Shown: positions 1 to 8,516, numbered from the stretch's first letter. The stretch: DNA of 33,900 bases from Actinomycetes bacterium (GCA_021801795.1 JAJYXR010000029.1:1-33900); one strand, 5' to 3'. Program-made: numbers and translations. Notes: a model not told the origin generated them from the letters alone.

Positions 1-1
1 G

Positions 2-1990
2 CATGACCACGTTCGAGCACTACCGCCTACGCGTTCTGCTCCACGCTGGTGGTGTCACCTGGCCCAGCACCCCGTTTCCCCCGCCACTCCGGCGATCCGT
101 CAATCCCCACTGAAACCGGAAGAGCCCATAAACTTCGCTCCCGGCGAACAGGTGGCGAACGAGGTAGCGGCCCCACTCTCGGGCACTGGTGGCATCCAGG
201 TCTACAACGGCTCGAACCAGCCAGCCAACGCCATCATCGACGTGGAAGGCTATTACTCCTCCTCGTCGACCGAAGGCTTCGTGCCTGTGGCACCGACGCG
301 GGTCCTGGACACGCGCCAGGCATCGGGTCTGCCTGGCATGGCAGACCCGCTCTCGCTAAACATTCCCATAGCTATCCAGGTGGCTAATGCACAGGCAGAC
401 CTAGTACCAACTTCGGCGTCTGCTGTGGTAGCAAACTTCACGATCACCAATCCGACTGGTCCAGGGATCTTCGTGGCCTGGAACCCAGGACCGCGCCCGG
501 ATACCTCGACAGAGAACTTCACGACTAACGAGACCCAGGCCAACATGGCCGTGGTAGGTATGGCCTCAGGACAGGTCTACGCACTCGCATCGGCCCCGAA
601 CGCGGACCTGGTGGTGGACGTTTATGGTTACTACGCCGCCAGCACGCAGACGCCGCTCCTGGCCGAGTCCGTGCCGACCATCACCATCGGTGGTTACCAT
701 TACGCCCAGATCGGAGTGGTCACCCAGACCGATCCGCTTACAGCGACGGCGGGGACCTTCAGCGCCACGCCGACCTCCATCGCCTTCCAGTGGTACTTCT
801 GTACGCCGAACTGCGCGCCAATAGCGGGGGCCACCTCGGACACTTACACGATCTTGTCCGAGGTGCCCGAGAGGGCCTCGGTGGAGGTCCAGGTAACTGT
901 CACGGACCAGTCGAACTCCATAACGATCATGAGCGATCCGATCATGGTCGAACCCACCTGGGCCTCGTTCGACCAGCGTATCTATATCACCACCGTCACC
1001 GCGGCGAATTCCATAGATCCACCGGTCGTCGAGCATAATCCGGTTACGAACCTGCCCATGGCCCAAACGAACTTCGACCCGGAGTGCATGTCCTCAAACG
1101 AAGAGTCGTTCCTAGAATCCCCGTCCTGTATCGCAACCATGCTCGCCACCTGGAATGCAGACCGCGCCATACAGGGCGATCCTCCTGTGGCACTGCCGTC
1201 GAACTGGTTCGCCCTGGACCAGGCCGACCAGTTCTGGGTGGCGACGAACTTGGAGCGCTCCGAGAGGGACGTGACTCCCTTCGCGGTGGCGGGGAACGCT
1301 CTGCCCTGCCTCGAGATAAGTGCAGCGACCGATGTCCCCGATAGCGGTGCGGGCGGGTGCGCCGGAGACTGGACTAGCGGTATCGGGTCGCTGGAGGATT
1401 TTGTAGGTTATGTCTACGACGACGGCTGTGCTCCCTTTGTGGTGTACATGGGCGAGAATGCAGCCTGCCCCGGCGTTGGTTGGGAACACCGCGACCAACT
1501 GCTGGAGAGCAGCACTCTTGCCATAGCAGGCGACCCCTACGGCCTGCCAGCCCAAGAACACGAGCTCTGGGTGCTGAGCACAAACGCAATGATTACCTAT
1601 TTCTTCGCCGCCTTCGACCCATCTACCACCACCGGCTGGCCCGACCAGGAGTGGACTACGTTTTCCTTCGAGGCTGCTTCGTTCGATGTCGACCAAGTAG
1701 TTACCCATGGCCAGAACCCAGCGAATCCATGTTCTTGGGGAGGTTCGGTGGCCGGACCAACCCCACCGAACCTCCCGGCCGGATGGCAATACGCGCCACA
1801 GTGTCCAGGGGGGGCACACCTCGTCCTGCCGAACCCGCTCGTAAGCATGACCTGGGCCGAGGAACTGCCCTACCTTCCTGTCTGTGAGCGCTGGGGAGAC
1901 ACCTGCACTTCCGCAGAGGTGAACGCCTGGAACTCCCGCATACTGTTCTACGGCCAACTCTCCGGTTCCTGGCCAGGCCACAGGCCGTGA
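2..1990 (+). CDS. Secreted/surface repeat protein with Ig-like region, 5' partial
   Basis: The frame is open from the window edge, so the true start lies upstream. From about position 128 the protein reads as the end of one ~120-aa surface repeat (INFAPGEQ ... IIDVEGYY). A complete second repeat follows (GFVPVAPTRVLDTR ... LVVDVYGYY, about 260-640), a pattern common in exported actinobacterial proteins. Next comes an Ig-like stretch with the motif FQWYFC and VEVQVTVTD (about 660-960). The C-terminal half is Cys-containing and extracellular-looking, with a segment (ALDQADQFWVATNLERSERDVTPFA) that faintly recalls actinobacterial CAP/SCP-like domains; I hold that weakly. The first ~120 bases do not resemble the expected repeat in this frame, so an upstream frameshift or sequence error is possible. 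The stop overlaps the next gene's start (GTGA). Probable role: cell-wall-associated or secreted protein; substrate unknown. Confidence 0.75.
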   Translation, partial: HDHVRALPPTRSAPRWWCHLAQHPVSPATPAIRQSPLKPEEPINFAPGEQVANEVAAPLSGTGGIQVYNGSNQPANAIIDVEGYYSSSSTEGFVPVAPTRVLDTRQASGLPGMADPLSLNIPIAIQVANAQADLVPTSASAVVANFTITNPTGPGIFVAWNPGPRPDTSTENFTTNETQANMAVVGMASGQVYALASAPNADLVVDVYGYYAASTQTPLLAESVPTITIGGYHYAQIGVVTQTDPLTATAGTFSATPTSIAFQWYFCTPNCAPIAGATSDTYTILSEVPERASVEVQVTVTDQSNSITIMSDPIMVEPTWASFDQRIYITTVTAANSIDPPVVEHNPVTNLPMAQTNFDPECMSSNEESFLESPSCIATMLATWNADRAIQGDPPVALPSNWFALDQADQFWVATNLERSERDVTPFAVAGNALPCLEISAATDVPDSGAGGCAGDWTSGIGSLEDFVGYVYDDGCAPFVVYMGENAACPGVGWEHRDQLLESSTLAIAGDPYGLPAQEHELWVLSTNAMITYFFAAFDPSTTTGWPDQEWTTFSFEAASFDVDQVVTHGQNPANPCSWGGSVAGPTPPNLPAGWQYAPQCPGGAHLVLPNPLVSMTWAEELPYLPVCERWGDTCTSAEVNAWNSRILFYGQLSGSWPGHRP

Positions 1991-2733
1991 TGCCCACGAC
2001 CGCCCCGGACTGGACAGCGCGCGACTGGCTCCGTTACGGCCTCGCGCGCCTAGTGCGCCTGGTCTCTGGCACGCGCATCGCCGCCACGACCGTACTGCTC
2101 GGCCTGGACGGACTAGGTGCCTACGAGACGTCCGCCCACCTGGACTTCCTCCACCACGAGGCGGACGCCGCCATACCGCGGGCCGTACAGAACCAGGTGG
2201 TGGACGGCCACCACGTCGAGCGCACCGTGTCCAACAGCGCTGTTCGTTTCTTCGTGGTGGTTCACCACCACGAACACCTGCTCGTAACCTATCCACGCGG
2301 TCTCGGCCTGGCGCACATCTCGCTCGCTGCCACCATCGGAGACTATGCCGTCCGCTTCGTCTGGCCGTGGCTGTTCGTGGTCCTCGGAGCGATATTCCTC
2401 GCTGCCATTGCCATCGATATCGCGAAGAAGCGCCTGCGCCCGCCCCCATCGAGCGTTACCGTTCGCGCCATCGACCGCTCCGAGATGGACCTGCGTTGCC
2501 GACCGCTCCGACCGTCCAAAGCCAGGGCCTTCAAGGTTCTCTCCGTCGATCCGTACTGTGCAGGCTGGCCGCTCGTGGACTTCACGCGCCACAGAGGCGG
2601 CGAGAACTACGGAGCGGAGGCCAGTGCGAACGTGATGCGCCTGAACCGGTTCCGTCGCCAACGCCCGCGAGGTGCCATTACTTCCGAGACGACGAGGCTC
2701 CGTCCCGGCTGGGAGCTCCTGGCCGGAACATAA
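1987..2733 (+). CDS. Hypothetical membrane protein coupled to the surface protein
   Basis: I do not recognise this 248-aa protein. It starts at a GTG that overlaps the upstream stop as GTGA and is followed at once by ATG, which suggests translational coupling. One clear membrane helix lies at about residues 121-145 (VWPWLFVVLGAIFLAAIAI), followed by a basic KKRLR stop-transfer. A weaker hydrophobic stretch at about 31-46 could be a signal anchor, which would leave a His-rich segment (VVVHHHEHLL) outside the cell. The C-terminal ~100 residues are basic and probably cytoplasmic. Third codon positions are strongly G/C throughout, which supports real coding despite open frames on the other strand. 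Pairing with the surface protein suggests anchoring, export or sensing, but that is inference only. Confidence 0.6.
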   Translation: MMPTTAPDWTARDWLRYGLARLVRLVSGTRIAATTVLLGLDGLGAYETSAHLDFLHHEADAAIPRAVQNQVVDGHHVERTVSNSAVRFFVVVHHHEHLLVTYPRGLGLAHISLAATIGDYAVRFVWPWLFVVLGAIFLAAIAIDIAKKRLRPPPSSVTVRAIDRSEMDLRCRPLRPSKARAFKVLSVDPYCAGWPLVDFTRHRGGENYGAEASANVMRLNRFRRQRPRGAITSETTRLRPGWELLAGT

Positions 2734-3177
2734 TGATGCCTAGTGACCATGGAGTTCCCGAGGTCCGCAGCCGGAAACAGTGACGCGGCATCACCTCGCG
2801 CCCCCACCTTGGCCGCCTCCGCCTGGGGCCGCTGCTTGTCGCCCGGTCGGGAAGCGATTCGGCAGACCGCCCGGTTGACAATGTGACACCTGCTGGAACT
2901 CCCCGCCCGCGGGTCGGTCGTGGCGAGGGGAGACCGGGATCGTACGGGGATCACAGAGCGACGCGAGCTCGAGACCGGGGAGGGCCGGGACGTGAACGGT
3001 AGGTCCTACCGCCTAGGGCCGAGGACGCCCCACCCCGGCACACTCTGACACGCAAGCGCAGCTCGCTGGCGCCTCCCAGCCGCGAATGTGGTCTCTATGT
3101 GGTCTGCCCCAGGTTGCTGCGTCCCTCGGCAGGGAAGGCTTCAACTCGACAATGCCCTGAGCTGGTGATGCATACCG
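2734..3177. other. Gene-free stretch between membrane protein gene and tRNA-Gly
   Basis: I see no convincing gene in these 444 bases: the short open frames have no ribosome site and no recognisable protein. The clearest structure is a perfect 7-bp-arm palindrome at 2997-3011. A TTGACA at 2875-2880 has no matching -10. It separates the surface-protein pair from the housekeeping genes, and no integrase gene or att duplication is visible. Confidence 0.5.
2997..3011. repeat. Perfect palindrome CGGTAGG-T-CCTACCG
   Basis: Two 7-bp arms flank a single central base. The size and symmetry fit an operator for a dimeric regulator, but there is no nearby start codon on either strand within normal promoter distance. 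The nearest genes are tRNA-Gly, transcribed toward it, and dcd. Function unknown. Confidence 0.35.
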
Positions 3178-3248
3178 AGCGAGCGACGGGAATCGAACCC
3201 GCGTTCTCAGCTTGGGAAGCTGATGTTCTGCCTCTGAACTACGCTCGC
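3178..3248 (-). tRNA. tRNA-Gly (anticodon CCC)
   Basis: On the minus strand the sequence folds into a cloverleaf. The 7-bp acceptor stem GCGAGCG/CGCTCGC is perfect and the D arm is short (GTTC/GAAC). The anticodon stem TCAGC/GCTGA encloses the loop TTCCCAA (anticodon CCC), and the T arm carries TTCGAAT. CCC reads the glycine codon GGG. The 3' CCA is not encoded: the bases after the discriminator are CGG. The 5' end is 28 bp from the ATG of divergent dcd. Confidence 0.95.
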
Positions 3249-3263
3249 GAGCGAATATCACAC

Positions 3264-3269
3264 TATCGT
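3264..3269 (+). promoter_or_regulatory. Putative -10 (TATCGT) for leaderless dcd
   Basis: TATCGT ends 7 nt before the ATG at 3277, so transcription would begin at or next to the start codon. No Shine-Dalgarno sequence is present. On the minus strand TAGTGT (3265-3260) overlaps it and lies 11 nt before the tRNA, so the two divergent genes may share this element. Confidence 0.45.
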
Positions 3270-3276
3270 GCTGGCG

Positions 3277-3843
3277 ATGGTTCTATCAGATCGCAGCATC
3301 CGCGAGGAGATGGATGCCGGACGCATAGTCATCGACCCGCTCGGTGACGCCTGCATACAGCCCTCCTCGGTCGATCTACACGTCGACAGGTACTTCCGGC
3401 TGTTCCGGAACCACACGATGCGGGTGATCGACGTGAGGGAGGTCCACGAGGACCTGACGGAGCTGGTCGAGATAGGCGAGGACGACGCCCTCATCCTCCA
3501 CCCTGGGGAGTTCGTGCTCGGATCCACCCTCGAGCGCGTCCGGCTTCCCGACGACCTAGTCGCCCGTCTGGAGGGCAAGTCTTCCCTCGGTCGCCTCGGT
3601 CTGCTGATCCACTCGACCGCGGGCTTCGTCGATGCAGGATGGGACGGGCACCTCACCCTGGAGCTGTCGAACGTGGCTAACCTGCCGATCACCGTCTACC
3701 CGGGCATGAAGATCGGCCAGATCAGCTTCCTCAGGATGTCGACACCAGCCGAGAGACCCTACGGTGCCGAAGGACTCGGCTCGAAGTACCAGGGCCAGTG
3801 GGGACCCACGCCCAGCCGCTACTCGGAGAACTTCCGGGTCTAA
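3277..3843 (+). CDS. dcd: dCTP deaminase, probably bifunctional dUMP-forming (Dcd-Dut type)
   Basis: Cytosolic nucleotide enzyme of 188 aa that deaminates dCTP. In the bifunctional class it also removes diphosphate to give dUMP for thymidylate synthesis without releasing dUTP. The start MVLSDRSI matches the family N-terminus. Conserved motifs are QPSSVDLH (about 28-35), EGKSSLGR (99-106), [11 protein letters not shown] (112-122) and [17 protein letters not shown]. The C-terminal tail [13 protein letters not shown] closes over the nucleotide. STAGF in place of the E. coli-type TAHRID motif is what the mycobacterial bifunctional enzyme carries, so I favour that class. The ATG at 3277 is preferred over the in-frame GTG at 3268 because it matches the family start and sits 7 nt after a TATCGT -10 element. 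Confidence 0.93.
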   Translation: MVLSDRSIREEMDAGRIVIDPLGDACIQPSSVDLHVDRYFRLFRNHTMRVIDVREVHEDLTELVEIGEDDALILHPGEFVLGSTLERVRLPDDLVARLEGKSSLGRLGLLIHSTAGFVDAGWDGHLTLELSNVANLPITVYPGMKIGQISFLRMSTPAERPYGAEGLGSKYQGQWGPTPSRYSENFRV

Positions 3844-3935
3844 GGCGAGGCGAGCAGCTTCCCGCAGAATCCAGTGACCAAGACCCAGCAGTGGGGTGCC
3901 GTGTGCCTAGCCCCAGACGACCCTCAGGAGGATAA

Positions 3936-6065
3936 GTGCCAGTAAGGATTGCCATAGGTGGTGCGGTCACCATCGTCGCGTTCGCCATCGCCGGGCGGCG
4001 GCTGTGGTACCTGTTCAGGCTGATCCGATCCGGACGGCCCGACCCGGGACGATTCCGAGACCTGCCGAAGAGGATATCCGCAGAGCTCACCGAGGTGATC
4101 GGCCAGCGAAAGCTCTTCAAGCGAACCGTGCCGGGCGTGGCGCACGCCTTCACCTTCTGGGGCTTCACCCTGCTCATGTTCACCATCCTCGAGGCCTACG
4201 GCGACCTCTTCGACAAGCACTTCGCCGTCCCCTTCATCGGCCACACTGCCGTGCTCGGGTTCCTGGAGGACTTCTTCGCTGTCGCGGTCCTATTAGCCCT
4301 GGCGGTCTTCAGCGTCATCCGGCTCGTGAACTCCCCGTCGCGCCGCGAGCGCCAGTCGCGCTTCTATGGATCCCATACGGGTGCCGCCTGGTTCACCCTC
4401 GCGATGATCGCCCTGGTGATGATCACGCTGCTCGGATATCGGGCAGCTCAGACGAACACCGGCGACTTCCCATACGGCTGGTGGGCTTTCGCCTCCCACG
4501 GCATCGGCAGGGCGCTTCACCCTCTCGGCGTCGGGGTGAACGCGGACCTGGAGACGGTCCTTCTCCTGGCGAACGTGGCGGTGATCATGGGCTTCCTCGT
4601 ATTCGTCGTCCACTCGAAGCACCTCCACATCATCGCGGCCCCGATAAACGTCGCCACCAGCCGCAGACCCCGTGCTCTCGGCGCGCTCTACTCGACGCCT
4701 GACATGGACATGGAGAACGTCACCGAGGACACCGTCTTCGGTGCCGGGCACATCGAGGACCTGAGCTGGAAGCAGCTGCTGGACCTCGCCACCTGCACCG
4801 AGTGCGGACGTTGCCAGGACGCCTGTCCTGCGTGGAACACCGGTAAGCCGCTGTCGCCGAAGCTGCTCATAATGTCCCTGCGGGACCAGCTCTTCGCGTC
4901 CGGACCGCGCCTCCTGGGCAGCCCGACGGCGTCCGGGGGCCATGCCGGTGAGGAGGACGGGGATGGATCCAACGGCTCGGCCGATGCCGGTGCCGAGGCA
5001 CCCACTCTGGTCCCCTCGACCATCGAGGAAGACGTGCTCTGGTCGTGTCTGACCTGCGGCGCGTGCGTGGAGCAATGCCCTGTGGACATCGAGCACATAG
5101 ACACCATCGTCGAGATGCGCCGCTACGAGGTGCTGATGGAGTCCAGGTTCCCGACCGAGGCCGGGCTCATGCTTCGTAACATCGAGAACCAGGGAGACCC
5201 CTGGGGACTCGGGGGCGCGAAGCGGACCGAGTGGACCGAGGCCCTTGATTTCGACATACCTGTGGTCACCGACGTCATCCCCGACGACATCGAGTGGCTC
5301 TACTGGGTCGGCTGCGCCGGCGCTCTCGACGAGCGAGCCCGGAAGGCCACCCAGGCCACGGCGAGGCTGCTCCATCAGGCGGGGGTATCCTTCGCGATCC
5401 TCGGTCCACGCGAATCGTGCACCGGAGACCCCGCTAGGCGCATCGGTAACGAGTACCTCTACCAGGAGCAGGCAAAGGCGAACATAGAGACCCTGAACGA
5501 GGCGAAGGTACGCAAGGTGGTGGCATCCTGCCCCCACTGCTTTAACTCGCTAGCCCGTGAGTACCCCGCGCTCGGGGGGAACTTCGAGGTGGTCCACCAC
5601 TCCCAGCTCCTGTCGCGCCTCGTGTCAGACGGCCGGATCACCCCGGGTGGTGGCTTCGCATCGAGCGTCACCTATCACGACCCCTGCTACCTCGGTCGCC
5701 ATAACCGCGTCTTCGACGAGCCGAGATCGGTACTGGCGGCCGTGCCTGGTGTAACCCAGCTGGAGATGCACCGCCATCGCGAGAAGAGCTTCTGCTGTGG
5801 TGCCGGTGGGGCGCGCATGTGGATGGAGGAGTCCCTCGGCAAGCGGGTGAACCTCGAAAGGACCGACGAGGCGCTCACCACCGGGGCTGGGGTGGTGGGG
5901 ACTGCCTGCCCCTACTGCCTCATCATGCTCGACGATGCCGTGCGCAGCCGCGGTCGCGAGGAGGAGGTGAGGGTCATGGACCTCTCCCAGATAGTCGAGG
6001 AGTCGCTAGGGGCTTCCGCCGCCGCCGGCTCGTCTGGCTCTGCCGATCTGGACCCGCCCGCTTAG
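3936..6065 (+). CDS. EtfD-like membrane Fe-S oxidoreductase (ETF:menaquinone)
   Basis: A 709-aa fusion of a membrane domain with an HdrD/GlpC-type Fe-S reductase. The N-terminal ~240 residues hold about five or six helices with conserved His (HAFTFWGF, HSKHLH), resembling a haem b NarI-like domain. Two ferredoxin 4Fe-4S motifs follow: CTECGRCQDACP (C287-C297) and CLTCGACVEQCP (C371-C381). The C-terminal half carries two CCG-type domains (ESCTGDPARR, SCPHCFN, HDPCYLGRHN, CCGAGGARMW, CPYC). This is the architecture of M. tuberculosis Rv0338c (EtfD), which passes electrons from ETF, reduced by acyl-CoA dehydrogenases, to menaquinone. A low-complexity acidic insert (about 328-360) separates the two ferredoxin motifs. 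The GTG start at 3936 has a strong AGGAGG at 3926-3931. No etfAB genes are adjacent. Role by homology: good; partner assignment: inference. Confidence 0.88.
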   Translation: MPVRIAIGGAVTIVAFAIAGRRLWYLFRLIRSGRPDPGRFRDLPKRISAELTEVIGQRKLFKRTVPGVAHAFTFWGFTLLMFTILEAYGDLFDKHFAVPFIGHTAVLGFLEDFFAVAVLLALAVFSVIRLVNSPSRRERQSRFYGSHTGAAWFTLAMIALVMITLLGYRAAQTNTGDFPYGWWAFASHGIGRALHPLGVGVNADLETVLLLANVAVIMGFLVFVVHSKHLHIIAAPINVATSRRPRALGALYSTPDMDMENVTEDTVFGAGHIEDLSWKQLLDLATCTECGRCQDACPAWNTGKPLSPKLLIMSLRDQLFASGPRLLGSPTASGGHAGEEDGDGSNGSADAGAEAPTLVPSTIEEDVLWSCLTCGACVEQCPVDIEHIDTIVEMRRYEVLMESRFPTEAGLMLRNIENQGDPWGLGGAKRTEWTEALDFDIPVVTDVIPDDIEWLYWVGCAGALDERARKATQATARLLHQAGVSFAILGPRESCTGDPARRIGNEYLYQEQAKANIETLNEAKVRKVVASCPHCFNSLAREYPALGGNFEVVHHSQLLSRLVSDGRITPGGGFASSVTYHDPCYLGRHNRVFDEPRSVLAAVPGVTQLEMHRHREKSFCCGAGGARMWMEESLGKRVNLERTDEALTTGAGVVGTACPYCLIMLDDAVRSRGREEEVRVMDLSQIVEESLGASAAAGSSGSADLDPPA

Positions 6066-6098
6066 ACGACCCACAGCCACCCAGGTGCGCTCCGGGCT

Positions 6099-6129
6099 AG
6101 CCAGCCGCCTCCCCGGGGGCGGGCTGGCT
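6099..6129. terminator. Bidirectional hairpin between convergent genes
   Basis: AGCCAGCC (6099-6106) pairs with GGCTGGCT (6122-6129) around a G/C-rich inner stem. It lies in the 75-bp gap between the convergent etfD-like and cyclic-nucleotide-binding genes. No T-run follows on either side, so termination efficiency is uncertain. Confidence 0.55.
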
Positions 6130-6140
6130 CTGGCGGTCGG

Positions 6141-6560
6141 TCAGTTGAACGCCTTGGCGTCTGCCTGGCGGAGCCTGCCGGACATGGCCACGAGCAGCTT
6201 GTGAGACAGAGCCGGCATGGCGTCGAGCAGGCCGTTGAAGCGCCTCTGCTCCAGCACGAGCAGCTTCATGGGAGTCTCGGATACCACCGTCGCCGACCGT
6301 GGGCGCCTGTCGAGCAGGGCAAGCTCTCCGAAGTAACCACCCGGCCCGAGGGTGGCCACCTTACGGCCGGAGCGGCGGACGCTGGCCGTCCCCTCGACGA
6401 TGAAGAAGAACTCCCGGCCCACAGACCCCTCCTCGCACAGGACGCGACCTGCAGGGGCGTTCACCTCCTCCACCGCCTTGCGAATTGTCCGCAACTGGCT
6501 GGCCGAGCAGGCGGAGAACAGCCAGATGGTTCCCAGGTCGAGCTCACGAGACTGTGCCAT
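6141..6560 (-). CDS. Single-domain cyclic-nucleotide-binding protein
   Basis: A 139-aa protein made of little more than one cNMP-binding (CAP_ED) domain. The phosphate-binding cassette FGELALLDRRPRSATV (about residues 77-92) has the Glu and Arg that contact the cyclic nucleotide. Upstream are the typical beta strands (CEEGSVGREFFFIVEGTASV). There is no C-terminal DNA-binding helix-turn-helix, transporter or kinase domain, so it is not a CRP transcription factor. It could be a stand-alone cAMP sensor acting on a partner protein. The ATG at 6560 has no Shine-Dalgarno but lies 7 nt after TAGCCT on the minus strand, suggesting a leaderless mRNA. It converges on the etfD-like gene. Confidence 0.88.
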   Translation of the reverse strand: MAQSRELDLGTIWLFSACSASQLRTIRKAVEEVNAPAGRVLCEEGSVGREFFFIVEGTASVRRSGRKVATLGPGGYFGELALLDRRPRSATVVSETPMKLLVLEQRRFNGLLDAMPALSHKLLVAMSGRLRQADAKAFN

Positions 6561-6567
6561 GCATGCG

Positions 6568-6573
6568 AGGCTA
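6568..6573 (-). promoter_or_regulatory. Putative -10 (TAGCCT) for leaderless cNMP-binding gene
   Basis: On the minus strand TAGCCT is followed by 7 nt and then the ATG at 6560. No Shine-Dalgarno sequence is present, so a transcript starting at the AUG is likely. Confidence 0.5.
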
Positions 6574-6861
6574 GCCGTTCCAGTAGAACCAGGCGCGGAT
6601 AAGACCTGCCTGGTGGGTTGACCCGGGGGTGGGCTGGCTGGTGCATTTCCGATGCATCGCCGGACGCCGCCATGCGTCTCTCCGGCGCGAGTGGCCGACC
6701 GGACAGCAGGCCTACCTCCCGCTACGCTCGTCTAGCAGCCAGGTGGCCTACCGGCATCCATGCAGTGCGCTGGCGTCTCACCACAGATAGCCGAGCCTGC
6801 GCCCAGCGGATCAGCCGGGGGCCCGCGAGAATGACACCGTCACCAACCATAAGGAGCCCAG

Positions 6862-7251
6862 ATGATCGGCGAGAAGGTCCAGCACTTCCAGAACAAGAAC
6901 ACCGATCTAGGCAGCCTGGCTGCCAAGATCTCTCAGGCACTCACCTCCGACGGCTTCAGCGTCCAGAGCTCCGCGCCGTCTAAGCACGGCACCGTCATCC
7001 AGGCGAAGAAGGGCGGGTTCCTTGCCGGTGTCGTAGACGCGGACCGGGCTCTCACCATCCTCGTCCAGGGAGAGCCGGACGACTTCACCGTCCGGATCTC
7101 CATCGGCAAGTGGCTGGAGCACCTGGGGATAATGGCAGTGGAGACCCTGCTGCTGTCCAGCCTCTTCCTCGTCGTCGACGTGGCCGAGTCGGCCTGGAAC
7201 CTCGAGATCGAGGACCGGCTCGCGAAGCAGATCGAGGCCGCGGTCGGCTGA
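6862..7251 (+). CDS. Conserved hypothetical protein, 129 aa
   Basis: The protein begins MIGEKVQHFQNKN and has an alpha/beta appearance: an N-terminal helix, a strand with VIQAKKGGFLAGVVDADRALTILV (about 46-70), then FTVRISIGKWLEHLGIMAVETLLL. It ends in a helix around EIEDRLAKQIEAAVG. The pattern recalls a small uncharacterised actinobacterial protein family; I know of no assigned function. It has no signal peptide. The hydrophobic stretch near 92-106 looks like a buried strand or amphipathic helix more than a membrane span. An AAGGAG sits about 7 nt before the ATG. It is followed by the small membrane protein gene 36 bp downstream in the same direction. Confidence 0.8.
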   Translation: MIGEKVQHFQNKNTDLGSLAAKISQALTSDGFSVQSSAPSKHGTVIQAKKGGFLAGVVDADRALTILVQGEPDDFTVRISIGKWLEHLGIMAVETLLLSSLFLVVDVAESAWNLEIEDRLAKQIEAAVG

Positions 7252-7287
7252 CAGCAAGCGCATCTCAGCGGGAGCCTTGGCGCCGGC

Positions 7288-7671
7288 ATGCACCTACACG
7301 CCTACGATCTGGCGGACCTCGCCGCCATCGCCTACTTCGCCGGCTTCGGCTTGGCGCTCCTGGCCAAACCGTCGCTCGTCAACCGGTTCGGTCTGGAGTG
7401 GACCGATCGCGCCGGCCAGGTGGAGGTGCGCTGCTACTACGGGGCGGTGTCGATTGGCACCGCTGCCTTCCTCGCCTACCTGCTGAGCAGGCACGCGGGT
7501 CTCGACGCGCTCACCTGCGTCTTCATCCTCGCCACGGCGGTGTTCAGCACGCGGCTCGTGGCCACCGCCATTGACGGAGCCTGGTCGCATGCCTATACAC
7601 GCATGGCGCTGCCGGTCGAATGTGGCTTCGTGATCTTCCTCGGAGTAGCCCGCTTCGCCTTCAGCCGCTGA
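7288..7671 (+). CDS. DUF4345-like four-helix membrane protein
   Basis: A 127-aa integral membrane protein with four predicted helices: about 8-25 (LAAIAYFAGFGLALLAK), 47-66 (YYGAVSIGTAAFLAYLL), 74-92 and 106-124. An amphipathic loop after helix 1 carries FGLEWTDRAGQVEVRCYYGA. Size and topology match the DUF4345 family, whose function is not known. No strong ribosome-binding site precedes the ATG. The gene probably lies in the same transcript as the upstream 129-aa gene. Confidence 0.75.
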   Translation: MHLHAYDLADLAAIAYFAGFGLALLAKPSLVNRFGLEWTDRAGQVEVRCYYGAVSIGTAAFLAYLLSRHAGLDALTCVFILATAVFSTRLVATAIDGAWSHAYTRMALPVECGFVIFLGVARFAFSR

Positions 7672-7847
7672 ACGCAGGCCCTACCAGCCCAGACAGGCTT
7701 GGCCATCCAGATGGACGGATCTCCGAGAGTGAAGCCAGGCGGCTGCGCTCACCTATGGTGCCCACCCAGGTATAACCAGTACTAGTTACCACTCTCCGTG
7801 GTCATCATTTGACTTAGCGTCCAGGCATCCGCGAGGATGGCCGGGAC

Positions 7848-8492
7848 ATGACGAAGACGAACCCCGGTCCCATAGCCTCGCTCCACCAGATCCGCGCCGG
7901 TGACGAGGTGGCGATGCCCGAGGCGGTGCCCGCTGGCACGTGGGCGATTGACCCATCGGCCTCCTCCCTCCAGTTCGTCGCCCGCCACATGATGGTGTCG
8001 AAGGTTCGCGGAAGGTTCCTCCAGTTCCAGGGTCGGATCCTGACCGGCACGGACCCCTCGGACGCCTCAGTCGAGGCATGGGCAGATGCTGCCTCGCTCT
8101 CCACGGGAGACGAGGCCCGCGACGAGCACCTGCGCTCCGCTGACTTCTTCGACGTGGAGCGCTGGCCACGTCTCACCCTGGTCGGCGCGCTGAAGCCGTC
8201 CTCCACCCGACGCAGGCTGCTGGCCGCCCAGCTCACCATCCGCGATGTAACCTGCCCCGTCGACTTCCAGGTGACCCTGACCGGGCTCCACGGCGGCGAT
8301 CCCGGCGACGGCTCCACCGACGAGTCCTCTCCGACCCCCGCTGCAGGCACGGTCATGCACGTCCTGGCCACCTCGAAGGTGAACAGGAAGGACTTCGACC
8401 TGCGCTGGAACGCGACAATCGAGACCGGTGGAGTGGTGGTGGGAGACATGGTGGAACTGGTGCTCGACGTCACCGCCCACCTCGAGGCTTAG
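7848..8492 (+). CDS. YceI-family lipocalin-like protein
   Basis: A 214-aa member of the YceI family, whose extended beta-barrel binds long amphipathic molecules such as polyisoprenoids. Family features are GTWAIDPSASSLQFVARHMMVSKVRGRF (about 30-57), DEHLRSADFFDVERWP (about 94-109), then the paired strands LLAAQLTIRDVTCPVDFQV and a C-terminal NRKDFDLRWN. There is no export signal, so this copy is probably cytosolic. A short acidic, Ser-rich insert (about 147-163) interrupts the barrel. TAGCGT at 7815-7820 could be the -10, giving a leader of roughly 20 nt. The gene converges on nfuA. Since other genes here build polyprenyl quinone, a lipid-binding role is plausible, but that is inference. Confidence 0.88.
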   Translation: MTKTNPGPIASLHQIRAGDEVAMPEAVPAGTWAIDPSASSLQFVARHMMVSKVRGRFLQFQGRILTGTDPSDASVEAWADAASLSTGDEARDEHLRSADFFDVERWPRLTLVGALKPSSTRRRLLAAQLTIRDVTCPVDFQVTLTGLHGGDPGDGSTDESSPTPAAGTVMHVLATSKVNRKDFDLRWNATIETGGVVVGDMVELVLDVTAHLEA

Positions 8493-8516
8493 TACACCTC
8501 AGCACAGTCGGCGGTT

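Noticed and set aside
1112..2449. 445-codon open frame on the minus strand
   Set aside because: It lies antisense to two plus-strand genes with clear motifs and coding bias; its protein is Arg/Gly/Pro-rich and has no recognisable domain.
2734..3250. Genomic-island boundary at tRNA-Gly
   Set aside because: There is no integrase gene and no convincing second copy of the tRNA 3' end in 1-3177, so integration is not supported.
3013..3261. Open frame on the minus strand across the tRNA
   Set aside because: It translates the tRNA-Gly itself ([20 protein letters not shown]), a well-known artefact of tRNA genes.
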